Of a stretch of 64,000 nucleotides of DNA, positions 1 to 10,900 are shown in pieces. The notes beneath the pieces are model-generated. The model was given only the letters and a program-made list of their open reading frames with translations, was not told the origin of the DNA and did no database searches. The stretch is from positions 1 to 64,000 of the forward strand of contig JAFGSZ010000068.1 of assembly GCA_016934395.1 (NCBI GenBank). Reading direction: 5' to 3'. This DNA comes from Bacteroidales bacterium (lineage in GTDB: Bacteria > Bacteroidota > Bacteroidia > Bacteroidales > UBA10428). A program made the translations under genes and the position numbers. Each line of letters starts with the position of its first letter. Within the stretch, counting starts at the first letter, position 1.

Positions 1-1407
1 TTCAGTCAAGTCAGCTTTGCGAAGAATTGTACAAGGGCTGTTCCAGTTATTAATATTGTTGGAGTAGCAGTACATTGTAATTGTCGTACTCGAACCTGAT
101 GCGACTGGATATTCATCAGAGAATTCTGTCCACCATGCGGTAGAGAAGTCATTAGCACCTACCTGAGCTATACCCTGTACAAGAGTTAGCGGGCAAGTTG
201 TAGTTACTGTGCTTGTTGCACCAACATAAGAAATGAAAGCGGTCTGCGAACCTTCTGCAGCCGGAATCTTGCTAAACTCAAGAGCTTCGTTATCCATAAT
301 AGCCGTTGAAGCGTCAGAATATGTGGCAGTTACGACAATACCTGTAGGATCAAATATGATAGAGTCGCTGCTGAAGTAATAGTATTCGGTTATGTTTGGC
401 AAAGTAGTAACCTCCAGGCTTGAAACAGAGTTAGTTACTTCTAGCGTGTAAAAGGTTGATACAGCCGGGCCGTATGCGCCTTGTTTCGTTTTGCTATAAG
501 CCACAACAACTGTCTTTTCTCCGAGTGTAGTCATATCAGGAATAACGTTGAATGATAAATCTGCACTATCAACTTGCTCAGAAGATCCGTCAGCGTAAGT
601 AACAGTAACTATTGCTTCACCCCAAAAGTCTTCGTCTCCTAATTCAACAAAAGCAGGAGATCCTTCAACAATAATAGAAACCGGATTAACGTCTTCTACA
701 ACAGTAACTTTAGAAGGTAGGAGGTATGCCTTTTTCATCTCGAAATAGCTGCCATCGCAAACTAAGAAAGCCACGATATCGGCAGTGGCGGAAACCGGTT
801 GTTGATATGTTTGGACCAGCTCTACACCATTTAATCCAACGGCAGTGGCTGTTACAAATACATTACCGGTAGCAGAGTGATCAACTTCGAGATTAACATA
901 AGCACCTTGCATGGTAATGCGGAAATCGTTCCAAATATCGCCATTTTCGTCGGTGTCGGGATAGTTTTGGGAGATCATGTTTAAGTCAAAATCATCGTTA
1001 CCCCAGCCGTAAGCATCAGAACGGAGAACAAAGTATTCGGCATAATCGCCGGCATCACGATCCGCTACATTGACAACGACAAGATTCCAGTTATTCCAGT
1101 TGTTAACGCCGGTACCGTGGTTAATAAACTCCAAATGCAATAGTTTGTTTGCAGGAATGGTGAAATAATCAGAGAAGTAAGCCCACCAACCGGCACTGTT
1201 ATCTTCAGGTCCCACTATTGTTGTGTTGATGGTTAGGTAAGTAGTGTCCCCTGTATTAGGTTTCGCAGCTTCAATTGAGTCAATCCTGCGCTGCAGGTCA
1301 GAGGGTGCATCAATAGAATAAATATCCATCTTCTCGCACCCAACTAAGACAAATGCTGCCAAAACTGCTGCGTACAAAGCACATTTCATCAGTTTAATTG
1401 TTTTCAT
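1..1407 (-). CDS. Ig-like domain lipoprotein, 3' end truncated by window start; contains two related 'WW-x-x-FSD' domains
   Basis: Not in the ORF track (no stop inside the window). Reverse complement from 1407 reads MKTIKLMKCALYAAVLAAFVLVGCEKMDIYSIDAPSDLQRRIDSIEAAKPNTGDTTYLTINTTIVGPEDNSAGWWAYFSDYFTIPANKL..., open to base 1. Lipobox LVGC. Confidence 0.85.
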   Translation of the reverse strand, partial: MKTIKLMKCALYAAVLAAFVLVGCEKMDIYSIDAPSDLQRRIDSIEAAKPNTGDTTYLTINTTIVGPEDNSAGWWAYFSDYFTIPANKLLHLEFINHGTGVNNWNNWNLVVVNVADRDAGDYAEYFVLRSDAYGWGNDDFDLNMISQNYPDTDENGDIWNDFRITMQGAYVNLEVDHSATGNVFVTATAVGLNGVELVQTYQQPVSATADIVAFLVCDGSYFEMKKAYLLPSKVTVVEDVNPVSIIVEGSPAFVELGDEDFWGEAIVTVTYADGSSEQVDSADLSFNVIPDMTTLGEKTVVVAYSKTKQGAYGPAVSTFYTLEVTNSVSSLEVTTLPNITEYYYFSSDSIIFDPTGIVVTATYSDASTAIMDNEALEFSKIPAAEGSQTAFISYVGATSTVTTTCPLTLVQGIAQVGANDFSTAWWTEFSDEYPVASGSSTTITMYCYSNNINNWNSPCTILRKADLTE

Positions 1408-2040
1408 AAGCCATCCGTTTAGTTTGTTTTTATAAAATTAGTTTGATTGAATTCATTCTTTAGTATAGTTATATCTGGGTCGTTAGTCATGTTACCAATA
1501 CTCTGATTTAGTTTCTTGATATGGACAGTTGTTCTGTTTTCAACGTCATCTGACAGTTCATTTTTACTGCCTTTCACCATTTGCACGGATAAAATGATGT
1601 AATTACTTGTTCCATTACTTGCGATGGTTCGATTTGCAGCATTCAAATATGCCAAATCAACAGTTTTTATTTCCGTCGGTCCCTTTTTGGAATCGTTGCC
1701 GATCTGCGGATCATATTTGTTCCGCTCGACATACGATGCAATGTCGAGAAATACTCCTGGTAATAACTATAGCCAAATCTTTCTCATTGTAAAGTAGGAT
1801 TAATTAGTATTATAGTTTATGAATGAAATAAAATTCTAGTGGAGTTAGCTCGTTATATCAGGCATTGATGATATTTTGAACCAGTTAATTTTCGCTTTTG
1901 TCTCGATTCTGTTTTTCGAGAATTTGACGTTTTCCATAGTTTTAGTCGTTTTTAGTTCAAAATTGGTAATCAAAAGTTTTACTTTTTTGTACATAAAATA
2001 TTCTCCCTATCTCTTACTTTGATGTAAAAGTAATTTTAAC

Positions 2041-2125
2041 AATTTTTAACAAAGTGTACATATAGGTATTTTTGGTGGACAAATTTTAACATAGTATACA
2101 TATGGATATTTTTGGTGGACAAATT
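2041..2125. repeat. 40-bp tandem duplication
   Basis: aatttttaacaaagtgtacatataggtatttttggtggac followed directly by aaattttaacatagtatacatatggatatttttggtggac. Confidence 0.85.
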
Positions 2126-2209
2126 GATTAAAATGTAAAGATATCACCTAACCTATATTGTAGTTATACCCCTCTGAAATGTTAATATTTGGTCAAAAAG
2201 CAAAAGAAA

Positions 2210-2799
2210 ACCGGAAAGAAACACCTTATTACAAAAAGCGATGTTTGAAGCAGAACGAGAACAGGTAAAGGCTAAGCGCAGTAATGGTCTAAAGGCTGTA
2301 ATCGTTTGAAATTATGGTTTAATCAATAACTCTGAAAAACTGGTGATGTTATCTAAAAATCCGGAAACAGCTTTAGAGGTGAAAGTTTCGTTATCGATTC
2401 CAATTTTAAATTGAAGATGGTCAGCTTCAACAGTAAAATTAGCTAAATCAAAATTCGACCTGGTGACCTATGAAGTGTAAAAAGGAATTGAAGATTTTGA
2501 GCGAAGGGTAGTAGTATTGGTTGAGAAAATTTAATTTAATGAATTAACAAATCAATACTTCCCGAGAAACTGACATCGTGGCAAACAATGTGCGCCAAAT
2601 CGCACATCGAAAGATTAAAAATGGAGAAATAACCATTTCCGACTTAAACATATCTTTACAAGAATGGGAAAATGTAAAGCGAGAATATATTACATCCATT
2701 AAAGATTATTGGCTGGCCTGTTATTCCTTGCGCATTATTACACTTTACGATTTAAAAATGTGCAGAAAAATAACATATGAAAACCTGCTTGTAAATTAA
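2210..2799 (+). pseudogene. Decayed TolC-family outer-membrane efflux protein, C-terminal part
   Basis: Frame from 2241 reads MFEAEREQVKAKRSNGLKAVIV*NYGLINNSEKLVMLSKNPETALEVKVSLSIPILN*RWSASTVKLAKSKFDLVTYEV*KGIEDFERRVVVLVEK. After a +1 shift it continues into the 2578-2799 ORF ANNVRQIAHRKIKNGEITISDLNISLQEWENVKREYITSIKDYWLACYSLRIITLYDL, a typical TolC C-terminal pattern. In-frame stops at 2307, 2412 and 2478. Confidence 0.75.
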
Positions 2800-2953
2800 G
2801 GTTAGCAATTAGCTCAACCTACTGGCAATAATACATTTACTATTTGCCAATTACTCTCTGCTATCATCTAAATTACACATACGTCCACCTAAAAAACACA
2901 CATCATTCCTCCTTTTATAAACATTTATGCACCCCTTCTATCCGGCTTTTTGA

Positions 2954-2961
2954 TACTTTTG
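2954..2961 (+). promoter_or_regulatory. Candidate Bacteroidota -7 box (TACTTTTG) upstream of the arabinan genes
   Basis: Matches TAnnTTTG; about 200 nt upstream of the GH51 start. Confidence 0.45.
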
Positions 2962-2986
2962 TTTTAAACATTGATAAAATTGTTAT

Positions 2987-3070
2987 TGTTGAAAGGTGAA
3001 TTGTATAAAATGCCGGTAAGGTTACTGAGAATTCACACCGGTATTTTTTCCAAGACTATTCCTTTCAACA
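2987..3070 (+). promoter_or_regulatory. Predicted structured 5' leader: outer stem enclosing a terminator-like hairpin
   Basis: TGTTGAAAGG (2987-2996) pairs perfectly with CCTTTCAACA (3061-3070). Inner hairpin atgccggt (3010-3017)/accggtat (3037-3044) is followed by a T-tract. Confidence 0.55.
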
Positions 3071-3158
3071 TACCAGTTAAACATTTAAAATAACTAAACA
3101 TATAAAGTTAGAACTATCTCAAATCCAGATTTAAAAATCAACAAATAAAATTATCGTT

Positions 3159-4709
3159 ATGTACAAAGAAAGAATATTCACAGTGCTTTTAACAATCCTC
3201 CTATTTATAAGTAGTGGTGCGTTTTCTCAATCATCTACGGGTAAAATTGTAGTTAATGCCGATTTAGGAAAAAACACGATCAGTAAACATATCTATGGTC
3301 ATTTTTCCGAACATCTTGGGCATTGTATTTACGGTGGATACTGGGTGGGTGAAGATGCTGAGATCCCGAATACCAATGGTATTCGAAATGATGTTGTTGA
3401 AGCTCTCAAAAAAGTAAATATCCCGAACCTAAGATGGCCTGGGGGTTGTTTTGCCGATGAATATCATTGGAGGGACGGAATAGGCCCACGAGAGAACAGG
3501 CCTAAAATGATAAACACTCATTGGGGAGGAGTAACCGAAGATAACAGCTTTGGTACGCACGAATTTTTTGAACTATGCCGTCAGCTTAATACAGAGCCCG
3601 TAATTTGCGGAAATGTGGGTAGCGGCACAGTTGAAGAAATGTCGAAATGGGTGGAATACATCAATTCAGACAATGTAAGTCCTATGGCCGATTTGAGACG
3701 TGAAAACGGACAGGAAGAATCGTGGGGAGTTCAATATTGGGGAGTAGGTAACGAGAACTGGGGATGTGGTGGTAACATGACTCCGGAATTTTATGCAGAC
3801 CAGTATAAGCGATATGCCACATTTTGTAGAAACTATGGAGATAAAGAACTGCGAAAAATTGCCGGGGGAGCGAATGTAGACGATTATAACTGGACCGAAG
3901 TATGCATGAAAAAAATTCCACACCACATGATGTGGGGATTATCACTTCACCACTATACAACCAATTGGTGGGACAAGGGTCCTGCCACCGGCTTTAGTGA
4001 AGACAGGTATTTTGAAACGTTGGAACGTTGTATTAAAATTGAGGGAGTAATCGACAGGCACATGACCATTATGGATAAATATGACCCTGAAAAAAAAGTA
4101 GCGCTGGTAGTAGATGAATGGGGAGCATGGTACAATGTTGAACCTGGCACAAACCCCGGTTTTCTATTTCAGCAAAATACCCTGCGCGATGCATTTATTG
4201 CAGGAATTTCATTAAATTATTTTAATGAACGTTGTGATCGGATTAAAATGGCCAATATCGCCCAGACTGTAAATGTTTTGCAGGCTTTGATCTTTACCAG
4301 GGAAGATAAAATTGTGCTCACTCCTACGTATCACATTTTTGAGATGTACAAAGTGCACCAAAATGCCACTTTATTACCTACCCACTTAAAATGTGACAGC
4401 TATGAATATAAAAATAAAAAGATTGATCAACTTAGTGTTTCCTCCTCTGTCAGTGAAGACGGTACCGTTCATGTTTCAATAGTAAACGTGCATCCCAACA
4501 AAAGTTCGGAACTCACAATCGACCTGAGAGGGAAAAAAGTCTCAAAGGCTATGGCAAGGATACTAACTTCGGATGCGTTAGATGATCACAATACATTTGA
4601 AAATCCAAACACCATAAAACCAACTGAATTCTCAAATTTTAAACTAAAAAACAACATAATTACTGCCAATATGCCTGCAAAATCAGTAATTGTATTTGAC
4701 ATTAAATAG
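3159..4709 (+). CDS. Alpha-L-arabinofuranosidase, GH51 family, secreted
   Basis: 516 aa; signal peptide; [38 protein letters not shown] and [12 protein letters not shown] are GH51-like. Confidence 0.9.
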   Translation: MYKERIFTVLLTILLFISSGAFSQSSTGKIVVNADLGKNTISKHIYGHFSEHLGHCIYGGYWVGEDAEIPNTNGIRNDVVEALKKVNIPNLRWPGGCFADEYHWRDGIGPRENRPKMINTHWGGVTEDNSFGTHEFFELCRQLNTEPVICGNVGSGTVEEMSKWVEYINSDNVSPMADLRRENGQEESWGVQYWGVGNENWGCGGNMTPEFYADQYKRYATFCRNYGDKELRKIAGGANVDDYNWTEVCMKKIPHHMMWGLSLHHYTTNWWDKGPATGFSEDRYFETLERCIKIEGVIDRHMTIMDKYDPEKKVALVVDEWGAWYNVEPGTNPGFLFQQNTLRDAFIAGISLNYFNERCDRIKMANIAQTVNVLQALIFTREDKIVLTPTYHIFEMYKVHQNATLLPTHLKCDSYEYKNKKIDQLSVSSSVSEDGTVHVSIVNVHPNKSSELTIDLRGKKVSKAMARILTSDALDDHNTFENPNTIKPTEFSNFKLKNNIITANMPAKSVIVFDIK

Positions 4710-4714
4710 CAAAA

Positions 4715-5776
4715 ATGTTACAAATCAAACACATAAAACGATATACCAAACAACGTTGGTTCGCATTCCTTTTTATGATATTCGTATTTTTTTCCTGTAA
4801 TGCTCAAGAAGAGGATAAATACCTCAATATGGTAATTGTACACGATCCGGTAATGATTCTTCAGGATGATACCTATTACATGTTTCATACTGGCAAAGGA
4901 ATTTCAATATGGAGATCAACCAACATGCAAGACTGGGAAAAACTCACCCAGGTTTTTGATGAGGCCCCGAAATGGGCTGTTGAATCTGTACCCGATTTTA
5001 AAAATCATATATGGGCTCCTGATATTTTATATTATAATGATCGATACTACCTTTTTTATTCTGTTTCTTCCTTTGCTAAAAATACGTCCTGTATTGGCTT
5101 AGCAACTAATAAAACATTGGATCCGGACAGCCCTGAATACAAGTGGGAAGATCAGGGGAAAATAATACAATCAATACCTGGAAGAGATGAATGGAATGCC
5201 ATAGATCCAAATATTGCTTTTGACGGGAATAATACTCCCTGGATGTCTTTTGGATCTTTTTGGAACGGTATAAAACTGGTAAAGATGAGACAGGATCTTA
5301 CCGGAGTTGCTCAACCCGAAGAATGGTACACTCTTGCAAAACGTAAACGGGATTTTAGCATAGACATTCGTGAACCCGGCGATGGTGCTGTTGAAGCTCC
5401 CTTCATTTTTAAAAGAAAAGGATTTTATTATCTGTTTGTGTCATTCGATTATTGTTGCCGCGGACTGGAAAGCAATTACAAGATTGTGGTTGGCAGAGCA
5501 AAAAATATCGAAGGGCCTTATCTGGATAAAATGGGAAAACGGATGGATCAGGGTGGAGGATATGTTTTACTCAATGGAAATAAAAAATATAGTGGCGTTG
5601 GACATAACTCCATATATACTTTTAAAAAAACTGATTATTTAATTTATCATGCATATGATATAGATGAGAATGGAATACCAAAACTTATAATTAGTCCCGT
5701 ATCCTGGGATGAAAGTGAATGGCCGGTTGCGAAAATACCGGAGCATAACAGTTTAAAACGAATAAAAAACAATTAA
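4715..5776 (+). CDS. GH43-family arabinanase/arabinosidase, lipoprotein
   Basis: 353 aa; lipobox FFSC; VHDPVMILQDDTYYMFHTGKGISIWRS, IWAPDILYYNDRYYLFYS, AIDPNIAFDGNN, GAVEAPFIF. Confidence 0.88.
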   Translation: MLQIKHIKRYTKQRWFAFLFMIFVFFSCNAQEEDKYLNMVIVHDPVMILQDDTYYMFHTGKGISIWRSTNMQDWEKLTQVFDEAPKWAVESVPDFKNHIWAPDILYYNDRYYLFYSVSSFAKNTSCIGLATNKTLDPDSPEYKWEDQGKIIQSIPGRDEWNAIDPNIAFDGNNTPWMSFGSFWNGIKLVKMRQDLTGVAQPEEWYTLAKRKRDFSIDIREPGDGAVEAPFIFKRKGFYYLFVSFDYCCRGLESNYKIVVGRAKNIEGPYLDKMGKRMDQGGGYVLLNGNKKYSGVGHNSIYTFKKTDYLIYHAYDIDENGIPKLIISPVSWDESEWPVAKIPEHNSLKRIKNN

Positions 5777-5788
5777 TAATCGTAAACA

Positions 5789-7369
5789 ATGAAAGTAAAA
5801 AAAACTATAATACTGGCTTTTGCTTCAGTAATTGTTGCTAGTCTAAACATAAACGCACAAAATGCAAGGATAAAGATAGACACTGATCGTACGGTCGGGG
5901 AAATAAGTGAATTACTTTATGGAAACTTTGTGGAACATTTGGGACGATGTGTTTATGGAGGAATTTATGATCCGGGAAATCCACTATCAGATGAAAACGG
6001 GTTCAGGAAGGATGTTTTTGACGCAGTAAAAGATTTAAACGTAACCATAACAAGGTACCCGGGAGGTAACTTTGTTTCTAATTACCATTGGCTGGATGGT
6101 GTTGGTCCTGAAAGAATTCCCAGAATGGAACTGGCCTGGTCCCGTTTGGAAACCAATGAATTTGGCACCAATGAATTTATGAAGTATGCGAAAATGATGA
6201 ATACTGAACCCTATTTTGCTGTTAATCTGGGAACAGGAACCATTGAAGAAGCCAGGAACTGGGTAGAGTATTGCAATATTGAAGAAGGCCCTTATTATGC
6301 CGAATTACGGAAAAAACACGGATATCAAGAACCTTATAACATAAGATATTGGAGTTTGGGAAATGAAATGGATGGATTCTGGCAAATGGGACATTTAAAT
6401 GCCGAAGATTACAGTAAAAAGGCCAGGGAGGCAGCCAAACTTATGAAACTTACCTCCTCCGATATTAAGCTAATTGCGGCAGGTTCATCTAACTATCGCC
6501 CCGATGCCGATCCAAACGAATGGAATGCAACAATATTGGCAGAATTAAGAGATGTAGTGGATTACATTGCTTTACATATGTATGTTGGTAACCATGGTAA
6601 TGATTATTACAATTTTGTAGCCTCACCTCTGGAACTGGAAGCGCGAACTAAAATTGTTAAAGGGATGATTCTGCGTGAAATGGATAAAGCTGACCGGGGT
6701 GACCGCGATCCTATCTATATCGCATGGGATGAGTACAATATCTGGTACCGATGGCGTGCTGAAGAAACCATGACCGGAACAAGAGCTTTGGAAGAACGGT
6801 ATAACCTTGAAGATGCACTTGTAATTGCCGGTTTTTTAAATGCCTTTATCCGAAATGCTGATATCGTTAAAATGGCGAATATGGCTCAATTAGTGAATGT
6901 AATTGCTCCGATCTTTGCTGAAGAAGATGGAATGTTTAAACAAACCATATATTATCCGTTACAGCTATTTTCAAAATATATGTATGGCACATCACTGGAT
7001 GTTTTTGTTGACTGTGAAACATACGATACTGATGAATTTGAAGTGGGTTTGGCCGAACGTTCCACCAAACAAACCAATGTTCCTTATCTGGATGTATCAG
7101 CTGCTGTAAACAATGATGAAATAATTATTTGTGTTGTTAACAGGAATAAAGACGAAGCCATTAAAACCGATATCTTAAATCAGTCTGGCAACTTTGCCGG
7201 CTCCTTGCAGGTTTTTGAAGTAAACGGACCTGATATTAAATCGGAAAATAACTTCGGAAAAGAACTGGTTAAAACTGTTAAGAAAACGGATGCGAAAACA
7301 AAAGGATCAACTGTTACTTACAACTTTCCTCCACATTCATTCACAATGTTAAAAGGGAAAATTAAATAA
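5789..7369 (+). CDS. Alpha-L-arabinofuranosidase, GH51 family (second, divergent paralog)
   Basis: 526 aa; LLYGNFVEHLGRCVYGGIYDPGNP, TRYPGGNFVSNYHWLDGVGP, YWSLGNEMDG, IYIAWDEYNIWYR. Confidence 0.9.
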   Translation: MKVKKTIILAFASVIVASLNINAQNARIKIDTDRTVGEISELLYGNFVEHLGRCVYGGIYDPGNPLSDENGFRKDVFDAVKDLNVTITRYPGGNFVSNYHWLDGVGPERIPRMELAWSRLETNEFGTNEFMKYAKMMNTEPYFAVNLGTGTIEEARNWVEYCNIEEGPYYAELRKKHGYQEPYNIRYWSLGNEMDGFWQMGHLNAEDYSKKAREAAKLMKLTSSDIKLIAAGSSNYRPDADPNEWNATILAELRDVVDYIALHMYVGNHGNDYYNFVASPLELEARTKIVKGMILREMDKADRGDRDPIYIAWDEYNIWYRWRAEETMTGTRALEERYNLEDALVIAGFLNAFIRNADIVKMANMAQLVNVIAPIFAEEDGMFKQTIYYPLQLFSKYMYGTSLDVFVDCETYDTDEFEVGLAERSTKQTNVPYLDVSAAVNNDEIIICVVNRNKDEAIKTDILNQSGNFAGSLQVFEVNGPDIKSENNFGKELVKTVKKTDAKTKGSTVTYNFPPHSFTMLKGKIK

Positions 7370-7411
7370 ATTCGCTTTATAATAAGGTGAATAAGGGTGA
7401 TGTATTAATCG

Positions 7412-7692
7412 ATGAAGGGAAACAAAAATACAATCTATTGGATGGGAAACATAGTTGTTCTTTGTTCACTGATCGTAATATCCTGCGAAAAAGATGGCAT
7501 GGAAGATCCGGATAGAGATACAACAGGAAATGATCCCGAACCCTAAGATACATTTAATATCTATAATATATCCGATACTTACCCGCTTTTGTATGGGTTT
7601 GGCAACCACCAAAACCGGGGACCATATAACATGTATGACCCCTCAGTATTAAACGATGGTGAATATTTTTCGCATGCTATTTATGTGCTTTG
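7412..7692 (+). pseudogene. Decayed lipoprotein with GH43-like N-terminus
   Basis: MKGNKNTIYWMGNIVVLCSLIVISCEKDGMEDPDRDTTGNDPEP*DTFNIYNISDTYPLLYGFGNHQNRGPYNMYDPSVLNDGEYF...: lipobox, in-frame TAA, then YDPSVLNDGEYF, after which homology is lost. Confidence 0.6.
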
Positions 7693-7944
7693 AATTCAAT
7701 TCCCCTGCATTGCCCGGATCTTTCCGCACTCCATTTTTCAATAGGGGATTTGATATTGCCTGTAGGCAGCCAAGACCAAAAGATTCAGAACCCCCAATAT
7801 TAACAACACTTTATAATTATATGTGGAAAACTAAATTATATTTCACCGGGTACATCTATTATTTTTAGCTTCTGTTATAACAAAATGCCTTGATATTCGG
7901 TATAAAGGGTATTGCAAAAAGCAGCGTGAAAGGGCAAAAATAAT

Positions 7945-10900
7945 ATGAAGCGGTTTTTTATTCGGTTTTCAGTATTTCTGGTTGGTTTAATAGTGATCAG
8001 TTCATTTTTTCAGTTTGCTACAGAAAAAAGTATAGCTCGTCACGAGGCCACGTTAAGAAAAAAAATAGTTGATCCTCCCTTTATCGGTCCACCGTCGGCC
8101 TGGGTGGATTCCGTTTTTAATACCCTTTCCCTTTCCGATCAAATTGCCCAGTTCATGATGGTGGCGGCCTATTCCAACAGGGGACCGGAACATAAAGCTT
8201 ACATTTCGGGATTAATAAAAAAATACAAGATCGGCGGTCTTATCTTTTTCCAGGGATCGCCCTATAACCAGGCTTTGCTAACCAATAGCTTTCAACAGGT
8301 TTCTGAAGTTCCGTTAATGATTGCCATGGATGCGGAATGGGGACTGGCCATGCGCCTCGACAGCACCATAAATTATCCCAGGCAAATGATGCTGGGGGCC
8401 ATTCAGGATGAAAAACTAATTTATACTATGGGCGAACAGCTTGCAGAGCAAATGCGCCTGCTGGGCGTTCATATTAATTTTGCCCCCGTAGTGGATGTAA
8501 ACAACAATCCCGATAACCCGGTAATTGGCAGCCGCTCGTTTGGTGAGGAATACGCCAATGTGGCCCGCAAGGGATTATGGTATATGAAAGGTTTGCAGGA
8601 CCATAAAGTTATAGCCGTAGCCAAACATTTTCCCGGGCACGGGGATACCGATACCGATTCGCACCTGGCATTGCCGGTAATTTCGCATGAACGTTCGAGG
8701 CTGGACAGTGTGGAATTGTTTCCGTTTAAAGAATTAATATTGAGCGGGGTTTCGGGTGTAATGATTGCCCATTTAAATGTTCCGGCGCTGGATCCGGAAG
8801 AGAACCAACCTTCAACCTTATCGCCCTTGATTGTGGATTCGCTGCTGAAAAATGAAATGAAATTTAAAGGGCTTGTGTTTACCGACGCCATGAACATGGG
8901 TGGTGTTACCCGGTATTATAAACCCGGTGAGGCCAGTGTAAAAGCAGCGCTCGCCGGAAACGATATTCTGCTGATGCCCGATGATGTGGGAAAAGCTATT
9001 TCTTTAATTCAGAAAGAAGTGCGCCGCGGGAATATAAGCAAAGAAGAAATTGAAACCCGTTGTAAAAAAGTGCTGGCTGCCAAATACTGGCTTGAGCTGG
9101 ATAAAAATACTATGGTTCAAACAGACAGCCTGACTTATAAATTGAATGTACCCAAATACGAAATTCTGAATCGAAAACTTACAGAATCGGCTATTACCGT
9201 AATTGAAAGTAAAAATGAACTGATTCCCCTGCAACGACTCGATACATTAAAAATTGCAGCTGTTGCCATAGGGTCGGATAAACCCACGCTGTTTCAGGAA
9301 ACCCTGAATATGTACCTTGAATCGGATCTGTTTAGTATAAATAAATCGGCTGCACCGGAACAATTTACCGAACTGCTGAGCCAGCTTAAAGCGTATAACC
9401 TGGTAATTGTTGGTCTCCATAACACAGACATGAGGGCTTCCCGGAATTTTGGAATTACACCCTTGTCGGTTCAGTTTATCGACAGCCTGATTTTACAGAA
9501 CAAGGTGCTGCTTGATGTTTTTGCCAGTCCTTATGCCCTGGCCACATTCAGCAATCTGAAAAGTACCGAAGGTTTAATGGTTTCTTACGAAGATAATGAA
9601 AACAGCCAGAGCCTGTCAGCCCAGATTATATTCGGCGCTATCGGGGCTTCTGCCAGGCTTCCGGTAAGTATTGGCAATAGTTATCGCGCAGGGGAGGGCA
9701 TAAATACTTTTGGTGGCTTACGGTTAAAATATTCCATACCCGAAGAAGCTGGTTTTGACAGGAATATCCTGGATAAAATCGATTCTATTGCACAATACGC
9801 CATTGATCATCATGCTACTCCGGGTTGCCAGGTGTTGGTAGCCAGAGACGGCATTGTGGTATTTCAGAAGTCATACGGACAATTTACCTATTCAAAAAAG
9901 AGGCCCGAAGTTAAAAACACTGACATTTACGATCTGGCTTCGCTGACTAAAATTGCAGCCACCATGCCGGTAATTATGCACCTGGAAGAAGAGGGTGATC
10001 TGAAACTTAATGATAAATTATCGGAATATCTTCCGTATCTGGATACTACCAATAAAAAAGATATTTCCATTAAGGATATATTGCTGCACCAGGCAGGGCT
10101 TAAATCATGGATTCCCTTTTATGTTACCACACTGGAACCCTTGTATCCTTCACAGGATTACTCCCATTCACGATATTCTGCATCCTATCCGATTAAAATG
10201 GGAAGAGGATATTATGTAAACAAACATTTAAAATATAAAGACGGGTACTTTTCTGATACACCTTCAGAAGAGTATTCTGTTCAGGTGGCAGACCGTTTAT
10301 TTATGAATAAAAACCTGATCGATTCCATATACACCCAGATTGCCATTTCTGAAGTCAGCGACACACAGGAATACAAATACAGCGACCTCGGATTTTATCT
10401 CCTTCAGCAGGTTATTGAAAAATTAACCCGTACCAGCCTGAATAATTTTGTGGATTCCTTTTTATATAAACCCCTTGGCGCTTCCACACTGGGATATCTG
10501 CCGCTTCAACGATTTGATAAAACGCGCATTGCACCTACAGAAAACGACCTGGTATTCAGAAAACAAATAGTTCACGGATATGTGCACGATCCGGGAGCTG
10601 CCATGTTGGGCGGGGTTGCCGGACATGCAGGATTATTTTCCGATGCCAACGACCTGGCAAAACTCATGCAGATGTATCTGAACCGGGGTGAATATGGCGG
10701 ACAAAAATTTTATAAAGGTTCTACCATTAATTCATTCACAAAAAAGTGTCCAGAATGTAACAACGGTAACCGCAGGGGAATGGGCTTTGACAAACCGCAA
10801 CCCGATTCAACAAAGTCCGGCCCGACTATTTTTAATATTTCCCCGGAAAGCTACGGGCATACCGGTTTTACCGGAACCATGGCCTGGGTTGATCCTGAAG

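Noticed and set aside
1419-1792. Small ORFs at 1419-1655 (-) and 1607-1792 (+)
   Set aside because: Low-complexity, overlapping on opposite strands, no RBS or family pattern; lie in the upstream region of the lipoprotein.
8469-8897. 142-aa minus-strand ORF inside the GH3 fusion gene
   Set aside because: Antisense shadow of a strong coding frame with conserved catalytic motifs.
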